DNA of 64,000 bases, from contig NZ_JAMJPL010000008.1 in NCBI RefSeq assembly GCF_023555055.1, forward strand, positions 62,001 through 126,000, written 5' to 3'. Positions 1 to 9,781 of the stretch are shown piece after piece. The notes under the pieces were generated by a model that was not told the DNA's origin, did not search any database, and saw only the letters and a program-made list of their open reading frames with translations. Within the stretch, counting starts at the first letter, position 1. Every line of letters begins with the position of its first letter. Position numbers and translations under genes: made by a program. Source of the stretch: Marinobacter sp. ATCH36. Lineage in GTDB: Bacteria; Pseudomonadota; Gammaproteobacteria; Pseudomonadales; Oleiphilaceae.

Positions 1-416
1 CGGATGGCGAACAGGTTCCTGAGAACGGCTTCAGGATCATCGTTCTGTAGCAGGGGGCGGTTTCTGTCCCGCCGGGTCCTTTCCACCTGTTGCTCTATCG
101 AGGTTTTCAGATAGACCACAATCGCATCACGCTTCAGGTGAGCGTGATTTTCCTCGCGCATTATGGCGCCACCGCCAGTCGCCAGGACTGTTTGCGGGTA
201 CTCTGACAACTCCGTCAGCATCGCGGTTTCACGCTGGCGAAAACCATCCTCGCCTTCAACGTCAAAAATCCAGGGAATATTCGCCCCGCAGCGCTCCTCA
301 ATAATGCGATCGGAATCCAGAAAACGATAGCCCAGCTCTTTGGCCAGCATGCGGCCAATCGTGCTTTTGCCGGCCCCCATCGGGCCAACCAGGACTATTC
401 GTTTTGGCAAGGACAT
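1..416 (-). CDS. aroK: Shikimate kinase, 3' end cut by window edge
   Basis: Phosphorylates shikimate to shikimate 3-phosphate with ATP in the cytoplasmic aromatic amino acid pathway. The 138 visible residues show the P-loop GPMGAGKST (residues 11-19), the substrate-binding DSD (34-36) and the TGGGA loop (80-84), all classic for AroK; the family is about 170-180 residues, so roughly 35-40 residues lie beyond the left edge. The start is the ATG at 416, giving MSLPKRIVLVG directly before the P-loop, as is usual. It lies downstream of and in the same direction as the pil operon, separated by a terminator, an arrangement (pilQ-aroK) common in gammaproteobacteria. Identity is secure; only the missing end limits confidence. 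Confidence 0.95.
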   Translation of the reverse strand, partial: MSLPKRIVLVGPMGAGKSTIGRMLAKELGYRFLDSDRIIEERCGANIPWIFDVEGEDGFRQRETAMLTELSEYPQTVLATGGGAIMREENHAHLKRDAIVVYLKTSIEQQVERTRRDRNRPLLQNDDPEAVLRNLFAI

Positions 417-495
417 AACTTCCGCTCATCAACATTCTGGCGGGTGAGAATAGCACAGGGTAACGTTTTCCATAAGTTTCGAAAAACGGACAGGC

Positions 496-529
496 AAAAA
501 AAACCGCCGTTCGTGGGACGGCGGTTTTT
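496..529 (-). terminator. Rho-independent terminator after pilQ
   Basis: An 11-bp stem (500-510 with 518-528, core CCGCCG/CGGCGG) with a 7-base loop is followed, reading on the minus strand, by a run of eight T. It sits between the pilQ stop and the aroK start, so it should end pilMNOPQ transcripts. Confidence 0.85.
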
Positions 530-545
530 CTCACGTGCGGCCGAA

Positions 546-2684
546 TTACTGAATCAGGTCGCTCTTGATGATCTTCGGTGTGATGAAGATCAGCAGTTCG
601 CTCCGCTCATCGATATGCTCGGTACGCTTGAACAGGCGACCCAGGTAGGGGATATCGCCCAGGAACGGTGTTTTCGTGGTGGTGGTTGCCACTTCTGACT
701 GGAAGATACCGCCCAAAACCACGGTCTCGCCGTTGCCGACAAGAACCTGAGTGGTCACTTCGTTGGTGTTGATGGCCGGGATACCGGCTGTCACCTCACC
801 CCGGGAATCCTGATTGACCACCAGGTCCATGATAATCTTGTCGTCCGGAGTAATCTGCGGGGTCACTTCGAGGGACAGTGCTGCCTCCTTGAAGGAGACC
901 GAGGTTGCACCACTGGAAGCGGCCTCCTGATAGGGAATCTCTTCACCGGACTTGATCTTGGCAGTTTGGCGGTCAGCGGTTACCACGCGTGGCTGGGAAA
1001 CCACTTCCGCCTGGCCGTCACTTTCCAGTGCCGACAATTCCAGATCTACCAGGAAGTCGTCGCTGCCCCAGCCGATGGCAACGGAGGATGCACCTTCACC
1101 AGAAACACCAAGGTCGACAGCCAGCGCACCCGGGAAGGTGATCGTGTTGTTGGTACCGCCTGCTGCCTGCCGGGCCTCTTCAACAGCACCCTGGGAACCA
1201 CCCACGGAAATGACGTTGTCACCGTTGACATCGTAAGCCGCACCGCCCCAACGAACACCAAGGTTCTCGGCTACGTTGGTTTGTGCCCGGACAATGCGAG
1301 CTTCAATAGAGACCTGCCGTACCGGCACGTCCCAGGTTGAAACCAGGCGACGGATTTCGTCCAGTTTTTCCGAAGTCTCGCGAACACTGATGGTGTTTGT
1401 ACGGGCATCGGAGGAAACAAACCCGCGCGAGGAAATCAGCTCTTCGTCGGCCTGGATCAGAGCCACGACATCCGCTGCCTTGGCATAGTTGACCTGAATG
1501 ATATCCAGGCGAACCGGGGCCAACTCGGCAATCTGCTTGTTGGTTTCCAGCTCCAGTCTTTCACGGGCCGCAATTTCGTCAGCGGGGGCAACCAGCAACA
1601 CATTGCCGATCTGGCGCTTGTCCAGCCCCTTGGTTTTCAGAATCAGGTCCAGAGCCTGGTCCCAGGGGACATTCTGCAGGCGCAGGGTGATGCTGCCGCT
1701 GACCGTATCACTGGCAACAAGGTTGAGACCGGTGAAGTCTGCAATCAACTGCAGCACCGAACGCACCTCAATATCCTGGAAGTTCAGAGAAAGCTTGTCG
1801 CCGGTGTAAGGGAATTTCTCTTCACGACGGGATTCTGCCTCTTCTTCCGTCAGCTTTTCTACGCTGACGGTGAACTGGGAACCGGACTGATAGGCAATGT
1901 AGTCATAATTGCCTTCCGGGCGGATTTCCACAACCGCGCTGCCATCTTCAGTAAAGGTATCGATGCGAGTCACCGGCGTTGCAAAATCGGTCACATCAAG
2001 CCGGCGGCGGAGATTCTCGGGCACACTGGTGCCATCCATGGTTAAACGGATTCGACCGCCCAGTTCGGAGAGATCAACCGGCGTGCTTGCACTGCCCAGA
2101 TCCACAATCACTCGGCCCTCGCCGTCGCTGCCCCTGCGGAAATCCACACCCGCGAGCCCGTTACCGGATGAACTGGACGCCTCGGGCGCCTGTCCGGACA
2201 TTCCGGATGACGCTGTTGAAGATGAACCGGAAGGAGAAGCGGTGGCGCCGCCTTCACTTCCAATCGTCACTACCAGGCTGTTCTGGTTGCGCACGGTTTG
2301 ATATGGCGCCAGCTCTGCAAGATTGAAGATAAGACGGGTACGATCCTTGGTCTCGACGACGGTCATACTCTGGGCATTACCGGAGCCAAGCGAGATGTTG
2401 CGGCTGGAAAGTCCACTGGTGGTATCGCGAAGATCCACCGCTATCCTTGCCGGTCGCTCGATGGTGTACCCGCTCGGTTCCGGCGGCTGGCCATCAAATT
2501 GCAGCGTCACTTCAACCCGGTCTCCGGATAGCGACGAAAACGACACGTCTTCCAGCGTGACCGCATTGGCCAGGCCGGATAACAACCCAAAAGCAATCAC
2601 GCTGACGTATACATTGAGTTTTCTGAACATCGCTAGCCTCGACCCCAAACTTTTTTGTTCATGCATGTTTCTTTCAATAGTCAT
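546..2684 (-). CDS. pilQ: Type IV pilus secretin PilQ
   Basis: Forms the outer-membrane secretin ring through which the type IVa pilus passes. The 712-residue protein has a signal peptide (ending ...LLSGLANA), two AMIN peptidoglycan-binding domains (roughly 45-140 and 170-280) joined by a Ser/Gly-rich linker, a secretin STN domain (~295-365), an N1/NolW domain (~390-460), and the secretin core ending near ITPKII. Last gene of the pilMNOPQ operon, 11 bases after pilP. The ATG at 2684 has an AAGGAG Shine-Dalgarno 7 bases upstream. A second ATG at 2630 also has a GAGG site and would give a tighter signal peptide (MFRKLNVYV...), so the start is ambiguous by 18 residues. Function is certain from domain order and context. 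Confidence 0.97.
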   Translation of the reverse strand: MTIERNMHEQKSLGSRLAMFRKLNVYVSVIAFGLLSGLANAVTLEDVSFSSLSGDRVEVTLQFDGQPPEPSGYTIERPARIAVDLRDTTSGLSSRNISLGSGNAQSMTVVETKDRTRLIFNLAELAPYQTVRNQNSLVVTIGSEGGATASPSGSSSTASSGMSGQAPEASSSSGNGLAGVDFRRGSDGEGRVIVDLGSASTPVDLSELGGRIRLTMDGTSVPENLRRRLDVTDFATPVTRIDTFTEDGSAVVEIRPEGNYDYIAYQSGSQFTVSVEKLTEEEAESRREEKFPYTGDKLSLNFQDIEVRSVLQLIADFTGLNLVASDTVSGSITLRLQNVPWDQALDLILKTKGLDKRQIGNVLLVAPADEIAARERLELETNKQIAELAPVRLDIIQVNYAKAADVVALIQADEELISSRGFVSSDARTNTISVRETSEKLDEIRRLVSTWDVPVRQVSIEARIVRAQTNVAENLGVRWGGAAYDVNGDNVISVGGSQGAVEEARQAAGGTNNTITFPGALAVDLGVSGEGASSVAIGWGSDDFLVDLELSALESDGQAEVVSQPRVVTADRQTAKIKSGEEIPYQEAASSGATSVSFKEAALSLEVTPQITPDDKIIMDLVVNQDSRGEVTAGIPAINTNEVTTQVLVGNGETVVLGGIFQSEVATTTTKTPFLGDIPYLGRLFKRTEHIDERSELLIFITPKIIKSDLIQ

Positions 2685-2695
2685 AATGCCGCTCC

Positions 2696-3250
2696 TTAGC
2701 CTTCGTTTTCATCCAGCGACAGCGAGCGTGGACGCTCGACCCATCCGCCCCGGCCATTGGGAACGATCTCCATTAGTTCTACCCGGGTTTCGTTGACACC
2801 GATAATTCGTCCATAGTTCTGCCCCATGTAATTACCCGTGCGCACCCTGTGAATTCCGCCCTGGTCGTCCCTGATCAGCGCAAAAAGACTTCCGGACGTA
2901 TCACTGAGGGTTCCCACCATGGTGAGCGCCTTCAGATCAAAGTTCTCAAGGACTTCTCTCGGCCGATCCAGGTTTGGTTCAACGTCACTCACTGGTTCCT
3001 GATCAACCATGGTGAGCTGAACATCAATCGGTGGCTCGAAGGGTGCCCTGCGGTCCGCAGCCGAATAACTGAACGCCTCATACGCCTTGAATTCAGGCAA
3101 AGGCTCCACGTGTCCACGGGGTTTGGCCCGTGTGTCCGCCATAAACTTGTCCAGGTCGGAAAAGCCATTGCCCTGGGAACACGCCGTCAGAAAAGATACC
3201 AGACAAATACCCATCCAGGCTTTTGCCGCATGCTGTCTCGCCATGCTCAT
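2696..3250 (-). CDS. pilP: Type IV pilus pilotin-like lipoprotein PilP
   Basis: Inner-membrane lipoprotein that links the PilMNO platform to the PilQ secretin. The N-terminus has a lipoprotein signal with lipobox LTAC (Cys24), followed by a disordered stretch and a C-terminal beta-domain (about 95-175) containing the PilP signature region (LTMVGTLSD... VRTGNYMGQNYGRI). Length 184 fits the family. Its start overlaps the pilO stop by 4 bases, indicating translational coupling. An alternative ATG two codons downstream (3244) is equally possible. Confidence 0.95.
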   Translation of the reverse strand: MSMARQHAAKAWMGICLVSFLTACSQGNGFSDLDKFMADTRAKPRGHVEPLPEFKAYEAFSYSAADRRAPFEPPIDVQLTMVDQEPVSDVEPNLDRPREVLENFDLKALTMVGTLSDTSGSLFALIRDDQGGIHRVRTGNYMGQNYGRIIGVNETRVELMEIVPNGRGGWVERPRSLSLDENEG

Positions 3251-3858
3251 TCTCCAGCCCGGTAGCGGTAGGTGCGTGCAAGAACCTGCATATTCAGCTG
3301 CTCTCCATCACCGCCTGTTGGTGTTATGGTTAAGTCATGCAATGTCACAATCCGGGGCAGGCTGGCCACGCTGCTAACGAAACTCGCCAGCTCATGATAG
3401 GTTCCAGTTACCCGGATATTGATCGGAAGCTCTGCGTAGAAATCCCGTGGCTGTTCTCCCTGCAGCTTGACCTCTTGCAGGTCCAACCCACTACCCAATG
3501 CTGTATTGGTAATGTCTTCAAGCAGGCCCGGCACCTCGGTCTCACTGGGAAGCTGTCTTACCAGGGCACCGAACGTCTCTTCCATTTCTTCCATCTGGGC
3601 CTTGAAGACTTCGAGGTTTGCGACCTGATAGGCCTTGTCCTCATAGCGCTTGCGCAGTTCCTGCTCGGTATTCTCAACCCGCTCCAGTTGGGCATATTGA
3701 TCCTTGATAAAGAACCAGTATCCACCACCGAGAATCAGGCCGAAAATAATCAGCGCGACGATTGCCTTGATTGGCGCCGGCCAGATGCCAGCGTTATTGA
3801 CATCCAGATCGTTGATATCAAATTCATTGAGGCTTTTAAGTGAGTCCGCGAGGCTCAT
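3247..3858 (-). CDS. pilO: Type IV pilus inner membrane protein PilO
   Basis: Bitopic inner-membrane component that pairs with PilN in the pilus alignment complex. One transmembrane helix at about residues 30-51 (IKAIVALIIFGLILGGGYWFF) is shown here only by position, then a coiled coil (~55-100) and a ferredoxin-like C-terminal domain. Length 203 is typical. Its start shares one base with the pilN stop and its end overlaps pilP by 4 bases. Identity follows from fold pattern and the conserved M-N-O-P-Q order. Confidence 0.95.
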   Translation of the reverse strand: MSLADSLKSLNEFDINDLDVNNAGIWPAPIKAIVALIIFGLILGGGYWFFIKDQYAQLERVENTEQELRKRYEDKAYQVANLEVFKAQMEEMEETFGALVRQLPSETEVPGLLEDITNTALGSGLDLQEVKLQGEQPRDFYAELPINIRVTGTYHELASFVSSVASLPRIVTLHDLTITPTGGDGEQLNMQVLARTYRYRAGE

Positions 3859-4421
3859 TACTCGTCCTCCCCTTCGGGCTCTGGTGTTTGTTGTTGAACC
3901 GACAGGTTGAACTGGCTGTATCCAGCACGAGCATTATCGGCAGCAGCGACGTTAGATAGATTCGGTTCGTTGAACCAGTCGGACCCTTCAAAACGCCTCA
4001 TCAAAGACGATATGCGGCTGTTGGATTCCGACATACCGACAATGTCCACCCGCTCACCGGTTTTCTTGAGGCTGGTGTAGTAAAGACCGTCCGGAAGCGT
4101 TCGAACCAGCTCATCAAATACCCTCACGATGACCGGACGCTTACCCTGGAGATCCTGGATCACCTGCATGCGGGAGAGCAGCTCGTCACGTTTGCGCTTG
4201 AGGTCTTCGATTTCCCTGATCTGCTTGTCCAGTTGTTTGGTCGCGGTTTCGATGTACGCGTTCCTGGATTCCTGGTAGGCGATACGGTTATCCATATCCG
4301 TATTCCAGAGAAACACCAGGCCGCCGGCAATGATGGCCGCACCGAGAATCATGACCACGAACTGTTTCTGTTTTTCCGCCCGGAGTTCTTCGCGCCAGGG
4401 TCTGAGGTTAATCTTTGCCAT
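3858..4421 (-). CDS. pilN: Type IV pilus inner membrane protein PilN
   Basis: Partner of PilO; its short cytoplasmic N-terminus docks into PilM. The conserved N-terminal peptide INLRPWRE is present at residues 4-11, followed by a transmembrane helix (~22-40), a coiled coil (~50-90, EIEDLKRKRDELLSRM) and a periplasmic ferredoxin-like domain. The C-terminus is acidic (EPEGEDE). 187 residues, normal for the family. It overlaps pilM and pilO by one base each. Confidence 0.96.
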   Translation of the reverse strand: MAKINLRPWREELRAEKQKQFVVMILGAAIIAGGLVFLWNTDMDNRIAYQESRNAYIETATKQLDKQIREIEDLKRKRDELLSRMQVIQDLQGKRPVIVRVFDELVRTLPDGLYYTSLKKTGERVDIVGMSESNSRISSLMRRFEGSDWFNEPNLSNVAAADNARAGYSQFNLSVQQQTPEPEGEDE

Positions 4422-5485
4422 CAGTCAAAGCTCCTCATTGCCAACCCGCAGGCAATCATGAGCGAAGGCGCATCGTTGCTCAGCGCGGATGCATTCACTC
4501 TGGAACCAACCGCCATGTCCGCGAACGGGTTCGCGACCAGCGTTGGTGTGCCTGTTTTTTCTTCAACCATTTCTGTCAGCCCCTGGATAGATGCCGTGCC
4601 ACCAGCCAGGACTACGAAGTCAACCGCGTTGTACTGACTGGCGCCAAAGAAGAACTGGAGCGCCCGGGCGACCTGCTGAACGACTGCTTCACGGAAGGGT
4701 GTCAACACCTCAGTCTCATAGTCGTCTGGCAAACCACCTTGCTTCTTTGCAAGACCGGCTTCTTCCAGAGACAGCCCGTAACGACGCTGAATCTCCTCGG
4801 TAAGCTGCTTGCCACCAAAGATCTGCTCGCGGGTATAGACCGTTTTGCCTTCGGCAAGGACGCTGAGCGTTGTCATGGTTGCACCAACGTCCACAATGGC
4901 AACCACGAGCTCCTCACCCTGGGAATCAAGCTGGGACTCGATCAGCGCGTAGGCACGCTCAAGGGCATAGGCCTCGACATCGACAATTTTGGTGGTCAGC
5001 GATGCGATTTCCAGAGCGTCTTCGCGGATATCGACGTTCTCCTTCCTGCACGCAGCAAGAAGCACATCGACCTGATCAGGATTGGTTTCCGAGGGCCCCT
5101 GCACTTCGAAGTCGATAGCCACTTCGTCCAACGGGTACGGAATGTACTGGTCAGCTTCGAGTGTGATCTGGTCTTCCATCTCGAACTCGTTAAGACCGCC
5201 GTCCATCTGGATCAGCTTGGTAATAACGGCGGAACCGGAGACAGCCACAGCTACCTGCTTGACGCCTGTGCGGGATTTGGATGCGACGCGCTTGAGCACC
5301 TCACCCACCGCCTCGACATCCGTGATGTTTTTTTCTACAACAGCATTGGCCGGTAATGGCTCCACTGCGTAGCTTTCGACCTTGTAGCGGTCGCCCTGCT
5401 TTGATAGTTCCAGGAGCTTGACCGAGCTGGAACTGATATCCACACCCAAGACAGCACTGGATTTTTTTCCGAACAATCCGAACAC
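4421..5485 (-). CDS. pilM: Type IV pilus assembly ATPase-fold protein PilM
   Basis: Actin-like cytoplasmic protein that binds the PilN N-terminal peptide and nucleates the alignment complex. The 354-residue sequence shows FtsA/actin-type motifs: VLGVDISSSSVKLLEL near the start (phosphate 1), VAIVDVGATMTTLSV (~195, phosphate 2) and VLAGGTASIQGL (~290, adenosine). The start codon is GTG at 5485 with an AGGGTGA site about 5 bases upstream. First gene of the pilMNOPQ operon and divergent from ponA, so the 215-base gap upstream must hold both promoters. Confidence 0.97.
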   Translation of the reverse strand: MFGLFGKKSSAVLGVDISSSSVKLLELSKQGDRYKVESYAVEPLPANAVVEKNITDVEAVGEVLKRVASKSRTGVKQVAVAVSGSAVITKLIQMDGGLNEFEMEDQITLEADQYIPYPLDEVAIDFEVQGPSETNPDQVDVLLAACRKENVDIREDALEIASLTTKIVDVEAYALERAYALIESQLDSQGEELVVAIVDVGATMTTLSVLAEGKTVYTREQIFGGKQLTEEIQRRYGLSLEEAGLAKKQGGLPDDYETEVLTPFREAVVQQVARALQFFFGASQYNAVDFVVLAGGTASIQGLTEMVEEKTGTPTLVANPFADMAVGSRVNASALSNDAPSLMIACGLAMRSFD

Positions 5486-5700
5486 GCGCTCACCCTATAC
5501 CTGGTTACATGCACCGGGTTATGAAAACTCCTAAAGGAGCTCTTCCATATGTGTTTTTTATTTAAGAGAATTTCTTCAGTTTTCCGTCTACAATGCTCGT
5601 TCTTCTTTATATTGGGAAACATTGTACCCGGGAAGTGGCTCGCCCTTCCTAAAGCAATTTCTCAAATGATAGACCTATATCCAACAGTTGTCAGAAAAAA

Positions 5701-8193
5701 ATGTCTCATTTGTTACGTACATCTCGCCTGTTTGCATGGCTTTTTCTCACTGGATTCAGTCTCGCCACAATCGTGGCGTCAGGATTTTACCTCTATCTTC
5801 GTCCGGGGCTACCACCTGTCGATCAGCTCCTGGACATCAAGCTGCAGACCCCGTTGCGGGTCTACAGCGCAGACGACAGATTAATAGCAGAATTCGGTGA
5901 AAAGAGAAGGGCACCGGTCACAATCGAACAGATCCCTACAATTCAGTTACATGCCTTTTTGGCAGCTGAAGACGCCCGTTTTTATGAGCACTTCGGGGTC
6001 GACTTCAAAGGCCTGATGCGGGCTGCCATCGAACTGGTCTCCACCGGAGAGATCCAGTCGGGAGGCAGCACCATCACAATGCAGGTTGCAAAAAATTACT
6101 TTTTGTCACGCGACAGGACGTTTATTCGCAAGTTCAACGAGATACTTTTGGCTCTTCAGATTGAGCGTGAACTTGATAAAAACCGCATCCTCGAGCTCTA
6201 TCTCAACAAGATCTATCTGGGCAATCGCGCCTACGGTATTGCCGCCGCCGCACAGGTTTATTACGACAAAACTGTGACTGAACTGTCACTGGCAGAAATG
6301 GCGATGCTGGCCGGTCTGCCCAAAGCACCTTCAGCTTACAACCCGCTTGCCAACCCGAGTCGTGCAGAAGCCCGTAGAAACTGGATCCTGGGCCGCATGC
6401 GTGACCTGGAATACATTACGCCAGATGCTTACGAACTGGCCTCCACTGCCCCGCTGACAGCGAGTTTCAATGCTGCCTCCACAGAGGTGGACGCAGACTA
6501 TGTGGCCGAAATGGCGCGGGCAGACATGGTCAGACGATTCGGGGATGCAGCCTACACCGATGGCTACACCGTAAAGCTTACCGTGGATAGCGAAAAACAA
6601 CGTAGAGCCACCATTGCTCTCAGAGAAGGCCTGGAGGAGTACGATCGGCGCCATGGTTTCCGCGGCCCGATTGGCCAGGTTGGCGAAGACGAACTGGCCC
6701 CGGACAACCTCGATAACCTGATGGCCAATTACCCACGCGTCGCAGAGCTCGTCCCCGCCGTTGTCACCAGAGTGAGGGACGAAGACAACGAGGCTGACCT
6801 TCACGCCCGCGGCCTGGGCACGTCGGCTATGGCATTCAACACTATGACATGGGCCAAACGGTACAAGACCGAAAACCTTACCGGCCCTGAACCTGAAAAA
6901 CCCTCTGATGTCGTTGCACCTGGCGACATAGTCTACGTGAAACCCATGGTCATCATGACTCCCGAACAACCTGCCGGGAATCAGGAGGAAAATTCCGCAG
7001 GGAAAAGCGAGCCGACTGTCGCGGAGATCCCCGAAGTCAGACGGGTTGCCCTGTCACAGGTCCCCCTGGTCCAGGGCGCACTGATATCACTGGACGCAAA
7101 AACAGGAGCTATTGAGGCCCTTGCCGGCGGTTACAGCTTCAGCCAGAACAAGTATAACCGGGCAATCCAGGCCAGAAGACAGCCAGGCTCCACCTTCAAG
7201 CCGTTCCTTTACCTGAGCGCCCTGGAGCAAGGAATGACTCCGGCGACAATCTATAACGATGCACCGATTGTCTTCGACGACGCGGAGCTGGAGACAGCCT
7301 GGCGACCCCAGAATGCTTCCGGGCAATTCTACGGCCCCACGCGCCTCAGAGAAGCCTTGTACCGGTCAAGAAACCTTGTCTCCGTGCGCCTTCTCAGGGA
7401 TCTCGGAATACAGAACACCATAGATTACCTCGACCAACTGCAAATCCCCACCGAGGACATGCAGAAAGACCTGTCCCTGTCTCTGGGAAGCGGGCTACTG
7501 ACTCCCATGGATCTCGCGCGCGGTTTCGCGGTTATCGCCAATGGCGGTTATGACGTCGACCCCTTCCTCGTCAGCAGCATTTCCGATGTCAATGACGAGG
7601 AAATGTTTGAAGCGCCCGAAGTCATCCTTTGTGACGACAACTGCGAGCAAGCGCAAAAAGAGATTGATACGGAAGATCGCAACGCCCGCATTGCAAGACG
7701 GCTCGCGGATGAGCGCTCAGTATATATTCTGCATTCGATGATGCGCGACGTCATCAGGTTGGGCACCGGCAGACGGGCCCAGGCACTGGGCAGAGACGAT
7801 ATCAGCGGCAAAACCGGCACCACCAATGAGCAGAGAGACACCTGGTTCGGCGGCTTCAACCATGACATCGCCACCACTGTCTGGGTTGGTTTTGACCAGC
7901 CACAGCCGCTTGGGCGTCGCGAATTTGGCGCCAGCACAGCCCTGCCAGTATGGCTTGGCTACATGAAGGTAGCCCTCGAAGGCGAACCGCCTTCACTGAT
8001 GCCGAGACCCAACGGGATCGTGAACATCCGCATCGATCCGGAAACCGGCAAGCGTGCCCGCCCAGGGCAGGAGGGTGCAATGTTTGAACTGTTCAAAGAA
8101 GAAGACGCACCACCACAGTTGGATCCTCAGGAGGAATCATCCGGTGGTAGTGAAAACGGCGACGACGGAGGCTTGTCCAGACAGATTTTCTGA
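5701..8193 (+). CDS. ponA: Penicillin-binding protein 1A (bifunctional)
   Basis: Class A PBP that polymerises and crosslinks peptidoglycan. A membrane anchor (~10-32) is followed by a GT51 transglycosylase domain with catalytic Glu90 in AAEDARFYEHFG, GGSTITMQ at 122-129 and the RKFNE block, then an OB-type insert and a transpeptidase domain with STFK at 498-501, SRN, and KTGT at 704-707. The C-terminus is acidic and low complexity. Length 830 is usual for PBP1A. No strong Shine-Dalgarno precedes ATG 5701 (only an A-run), but the anchor follows directly so the start is likely. Divergent from pilM, the standard arrangement in Pseudomonas-like genomes. Confidence 0.97.
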   Translation: MSHLLRTSRLFAWLFLTGFSLATIVASGFYLYLRPGLPPVDQLLDIKLQTPLRVYSADDRLIAEFGEKRRAPVTIEQIPTIQLHAFLAAEDARFYEHFGVDFKGLMRAAIELVSTGEIQSGGSTITMQVAKNYFLSRDRTFIRKFNEILLALQIERELDKNRILELYLNKIYLGNRAYGIAAAAQVYYDKTVTELSLAEMAMLAGLPKAPSAYNPLANPSRAEARRNWILGRMRDLEYITPDAYELASTAPLTASFNAASTEVDADYVAEMARADMVRRFGDAAYTDGYTVKLTVDSEKQRRATIALREGLEEYDRRHGFRGPIGQVGEDELAPDNLDNLMANYPRVAELVPAVVTRVRDEDNEADLHARGLGTSAMAFNTMTWAKRYKTENLTGPEPEKPSDVVAPGDIVYVKPMVIMTPEQPAGNQEENSAGKSEPTVAEIPEVRRVALSQVPLVQGALISLDAKTGAIEALAGGYSFSQNKYNRAIQARRQPGSTFKPFLYLSALEQGMTPATIYNDAPIVFDDAELETAWRPQNASGQFYGPTRLREALYRSRNLVSVRLLRDLGIQNTIDYLDQLQIPTEDMQKDLSLSLGSGLLTPMDLARGFAVIANGGYDVDPFLVSSISDVNDEEMFEAPEVILCDDNCEQAQKEIDTEDRNARIARRLADERSVYILHSMMRDVIRLGTGRRAQALGRDDISGKTGTTNEQRDTWFGGFNHDIATTVWVGFDQPQPLGRREFGASTALPVWLGYMKVALEGEPPSLMPRPNGIVNIRIDPETGKRARPGQEGAMFELFKEEDAPPQLDPQEESSGGSENGDDGGLSRQIF

Positions 8194-8223
8194 CCTGTCT
8201 GGCAAGCCAATTCCCAGGAACAT

Positions 8224-8260
8224 AAAAAAAACCGGCGGTGTTTTCTCCGCCGGTTTTTTA
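8224..8260. terminator. Bidirectional terminator between ponA and maeB
   Basis: A GC core stem (8231-8238 with 8247-8254) is extended by A7 on the left and T6 on the right, so it has a T-tract in both directions. It lies between the convergent ponA and maeB genes and can end both. Confidence 0.9.
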
Positions 8261-8285
8261 TTATCTAAAGCCCGTGAACGCTATA

Positions 8286-9572
8286 TCAGATGATATCGTC
8301 CATGGACTTCAGTGGATAATGGGCAGGATACCCATTACGCGCAACACCGGAGTCAACAGCTGCACGCGCAACCGCCGCCGGAACAACTTCCAGCAGGCGA
8401 ACATCCATAGGCTTGGGAATAATGTATTCCCGACCAAACTCGAAGCTTGCAACGTCATAGGCTTCGCAGATTTCCTGGGGCACTGGCTCTTTGGCCAGTT
8501 CGCGAATCGCGTGAACCGCTGCCACTTTCATTTCTTCGTTGATCGCAGTGGCCCTTACGTCCAGCGCACCACGGAAAATGAACGGGAAGCCGAGCACGTT
8601 GTTTACCTGGTTCGGGTAATCGGACCGGCCTGTTGCCATGATCAGATCATCACGGGCTGCCAATGCCACTTCTGGGCTGATCTCGGGATCCGGATTTGAA
8701 CAGGCAAATACGATCGGCTTTGGCGCCATCAGCTTGAGCTGCTCCGCAGTCACCAGGTCCGGGCCAGAAAGACCGAGAAATACGTCGGCACCATCCATCG
8801 CATCATCAAGCGTGCGCTTGTCGGTGTCGTTGGCAAACATCGCCTTGTACTGGTTCAGGTCATCACGACCGGAATGAATCACGCCTTTGCGATCCAGCAT
8901 GAAAATGTTCTCAGAGCGAACACCGCAGCTGATCAGCAGCTTCATGCAGGCGATAGCCGCCGCACCGGCGCCAAGACACACAACCTTGGCCTCTTCGATC
9001 TTTTTGCCCTGCAATTCAAGAGCGTTGATCATGCCAGCGGCAGTCACGATAGCGGTACCGTGCTGGTCATCGTGGAAGATCGGCACATTGCACTTCTCGA
9101 TCAAAGCGCGCTCGATTTCAAAACATTCAGGAGCCTTGATATCTTCCAGGTTGATGCCGCCGAAGGTATCAGCGATACGCTCAACAGTTTCGATGAATGC
9201 CTGGGGGCTTTCGGAATTGACTTCGATATCAAAGACATCAATGCCGGCAAAGCGCTTGAAAAGCACGCCCTTGCCTTCCATTACCGGCTTGCTTGCCAGG
9301 GGGCCGAGGTTACCCAGACCAAGAATAGCGGAGCCATCGGAAATGACAGCGACCAGGTTACCCTTGCCAGTGTATTTGTATGCGTTCTCTGGGTCCTTCG
9401 CGATCTCGCGGACCGGCTCAGCAACCCCGGGACTGTACGCCAGAGAAAGATCGCGGGAGGTCTTGGTGGGCTTGGTGATTTCAACACTAAGCTTACCAGG
9501 CCGCGGCTTGGCGTGATATTCAAGGGCTGCTTCTTTCAGATCTTGAGACATTGCCACTGTTCCGTTTGTCAC
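8286..9572 (-). CDS. maeB: NAD(P)-dependent malic enzyme, short form
   Basis: Decarboxylates malate to pyruvate with reduction of NAD(P). The 428-residue protein has the malic N-terminal domain (SLAYSPGVAEP ~50; VISDGSAILGLGNLG ~90), the metal/substrate site FHDDQHGTA (~165) and a Rossmann domain with GAGAAAIACM (~205). It lacks the C-terminal phosphotransacetylase-like domain of the ~760-residue E. coli MaeB, so it is the stand-alone form found in many marine gammaproteobacteria. A second ATG at codon 8 (MSQDLKE) is a possible start. Monocistronic, convergent with ponA. Cofactor preference cannot be read from sequence alone. Confidence 0.92.
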   Translation of the reverse strand: MTNGTVAMSQDLKEAALEYHAKPRPGKLSVEITKPTKTSRDLSLAYSPGVAEPVREIAKDPENAYKYTGKGNLVAVISDGSAILGLGNLGPLASKPVMEGKGVLFKRFAGIDVFDIEVNSESPQAFIETVERIADTFGGINLEDIKAPECFEIERALIEKCNVPIFHDDQHGTAIVTAAGMINALELQGKKIEEAKVVCLGAGAAAIACMKLLISCGVRSENIFMLDRKGVIHSGRDDLNQYKAMFANDTDKRTLDDAMDGADVFLGLSGPDLVTAEQLKLMAPKPIVFACSNPDPEISPEVALAARDDLIMATGRSDYPNQVNNVLGFPFIFRGALDVRATAINEEMKVAAVHAIRELAKEPVPQEICEAYDVASFEFGREYIIPKPMDVRLLEVVPAAVARAAVDSGVARNGYPAHYPLKSMDDII

Positions 9573-9735
9573 GTTTAAGAGATAAAAGCCACCAGGCCCA
9601 GCCTAGCGGAGCGCGCCATTATGGCGCGAAGGTCGATATCAGACAAGGCCTTGCTGAGCATTTCGTGATCAGTCAATAAGCCTTTCTGCGTACACACTCA
9701 TGAAAAAGCGGCTCGCCGGGACAATCGGCATATAC

Positions 9736-9764
9736 AAAAAAAGCGCCTCGCAAGGCGCTTTTTT
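9736..9764 (-). terminator. Terminator after rpmE
   Basis: Perfect 8-bp stem (9741-9748 with 9753-9760, AAGCGCCT/AGGCGCTT), loop CGCA, followed on the minus strand by a run of T. Located 17 bases past the rpmE stop. Confidence 0.85.
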
Positions 9765-9781
9765 CAACGTCAGTATCCGAA

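Noticed and set aside
4415..5356. 313-codon open frame on the plus strand
   Set aside because: Antisense to pilM; no start signal or motif.
9612..9628. Small perfect palindrome CGCGCCATTATGGCGCG upstream of maeB
   Set aside because: Short and without an identifiable regulator; not enough to call an operator.
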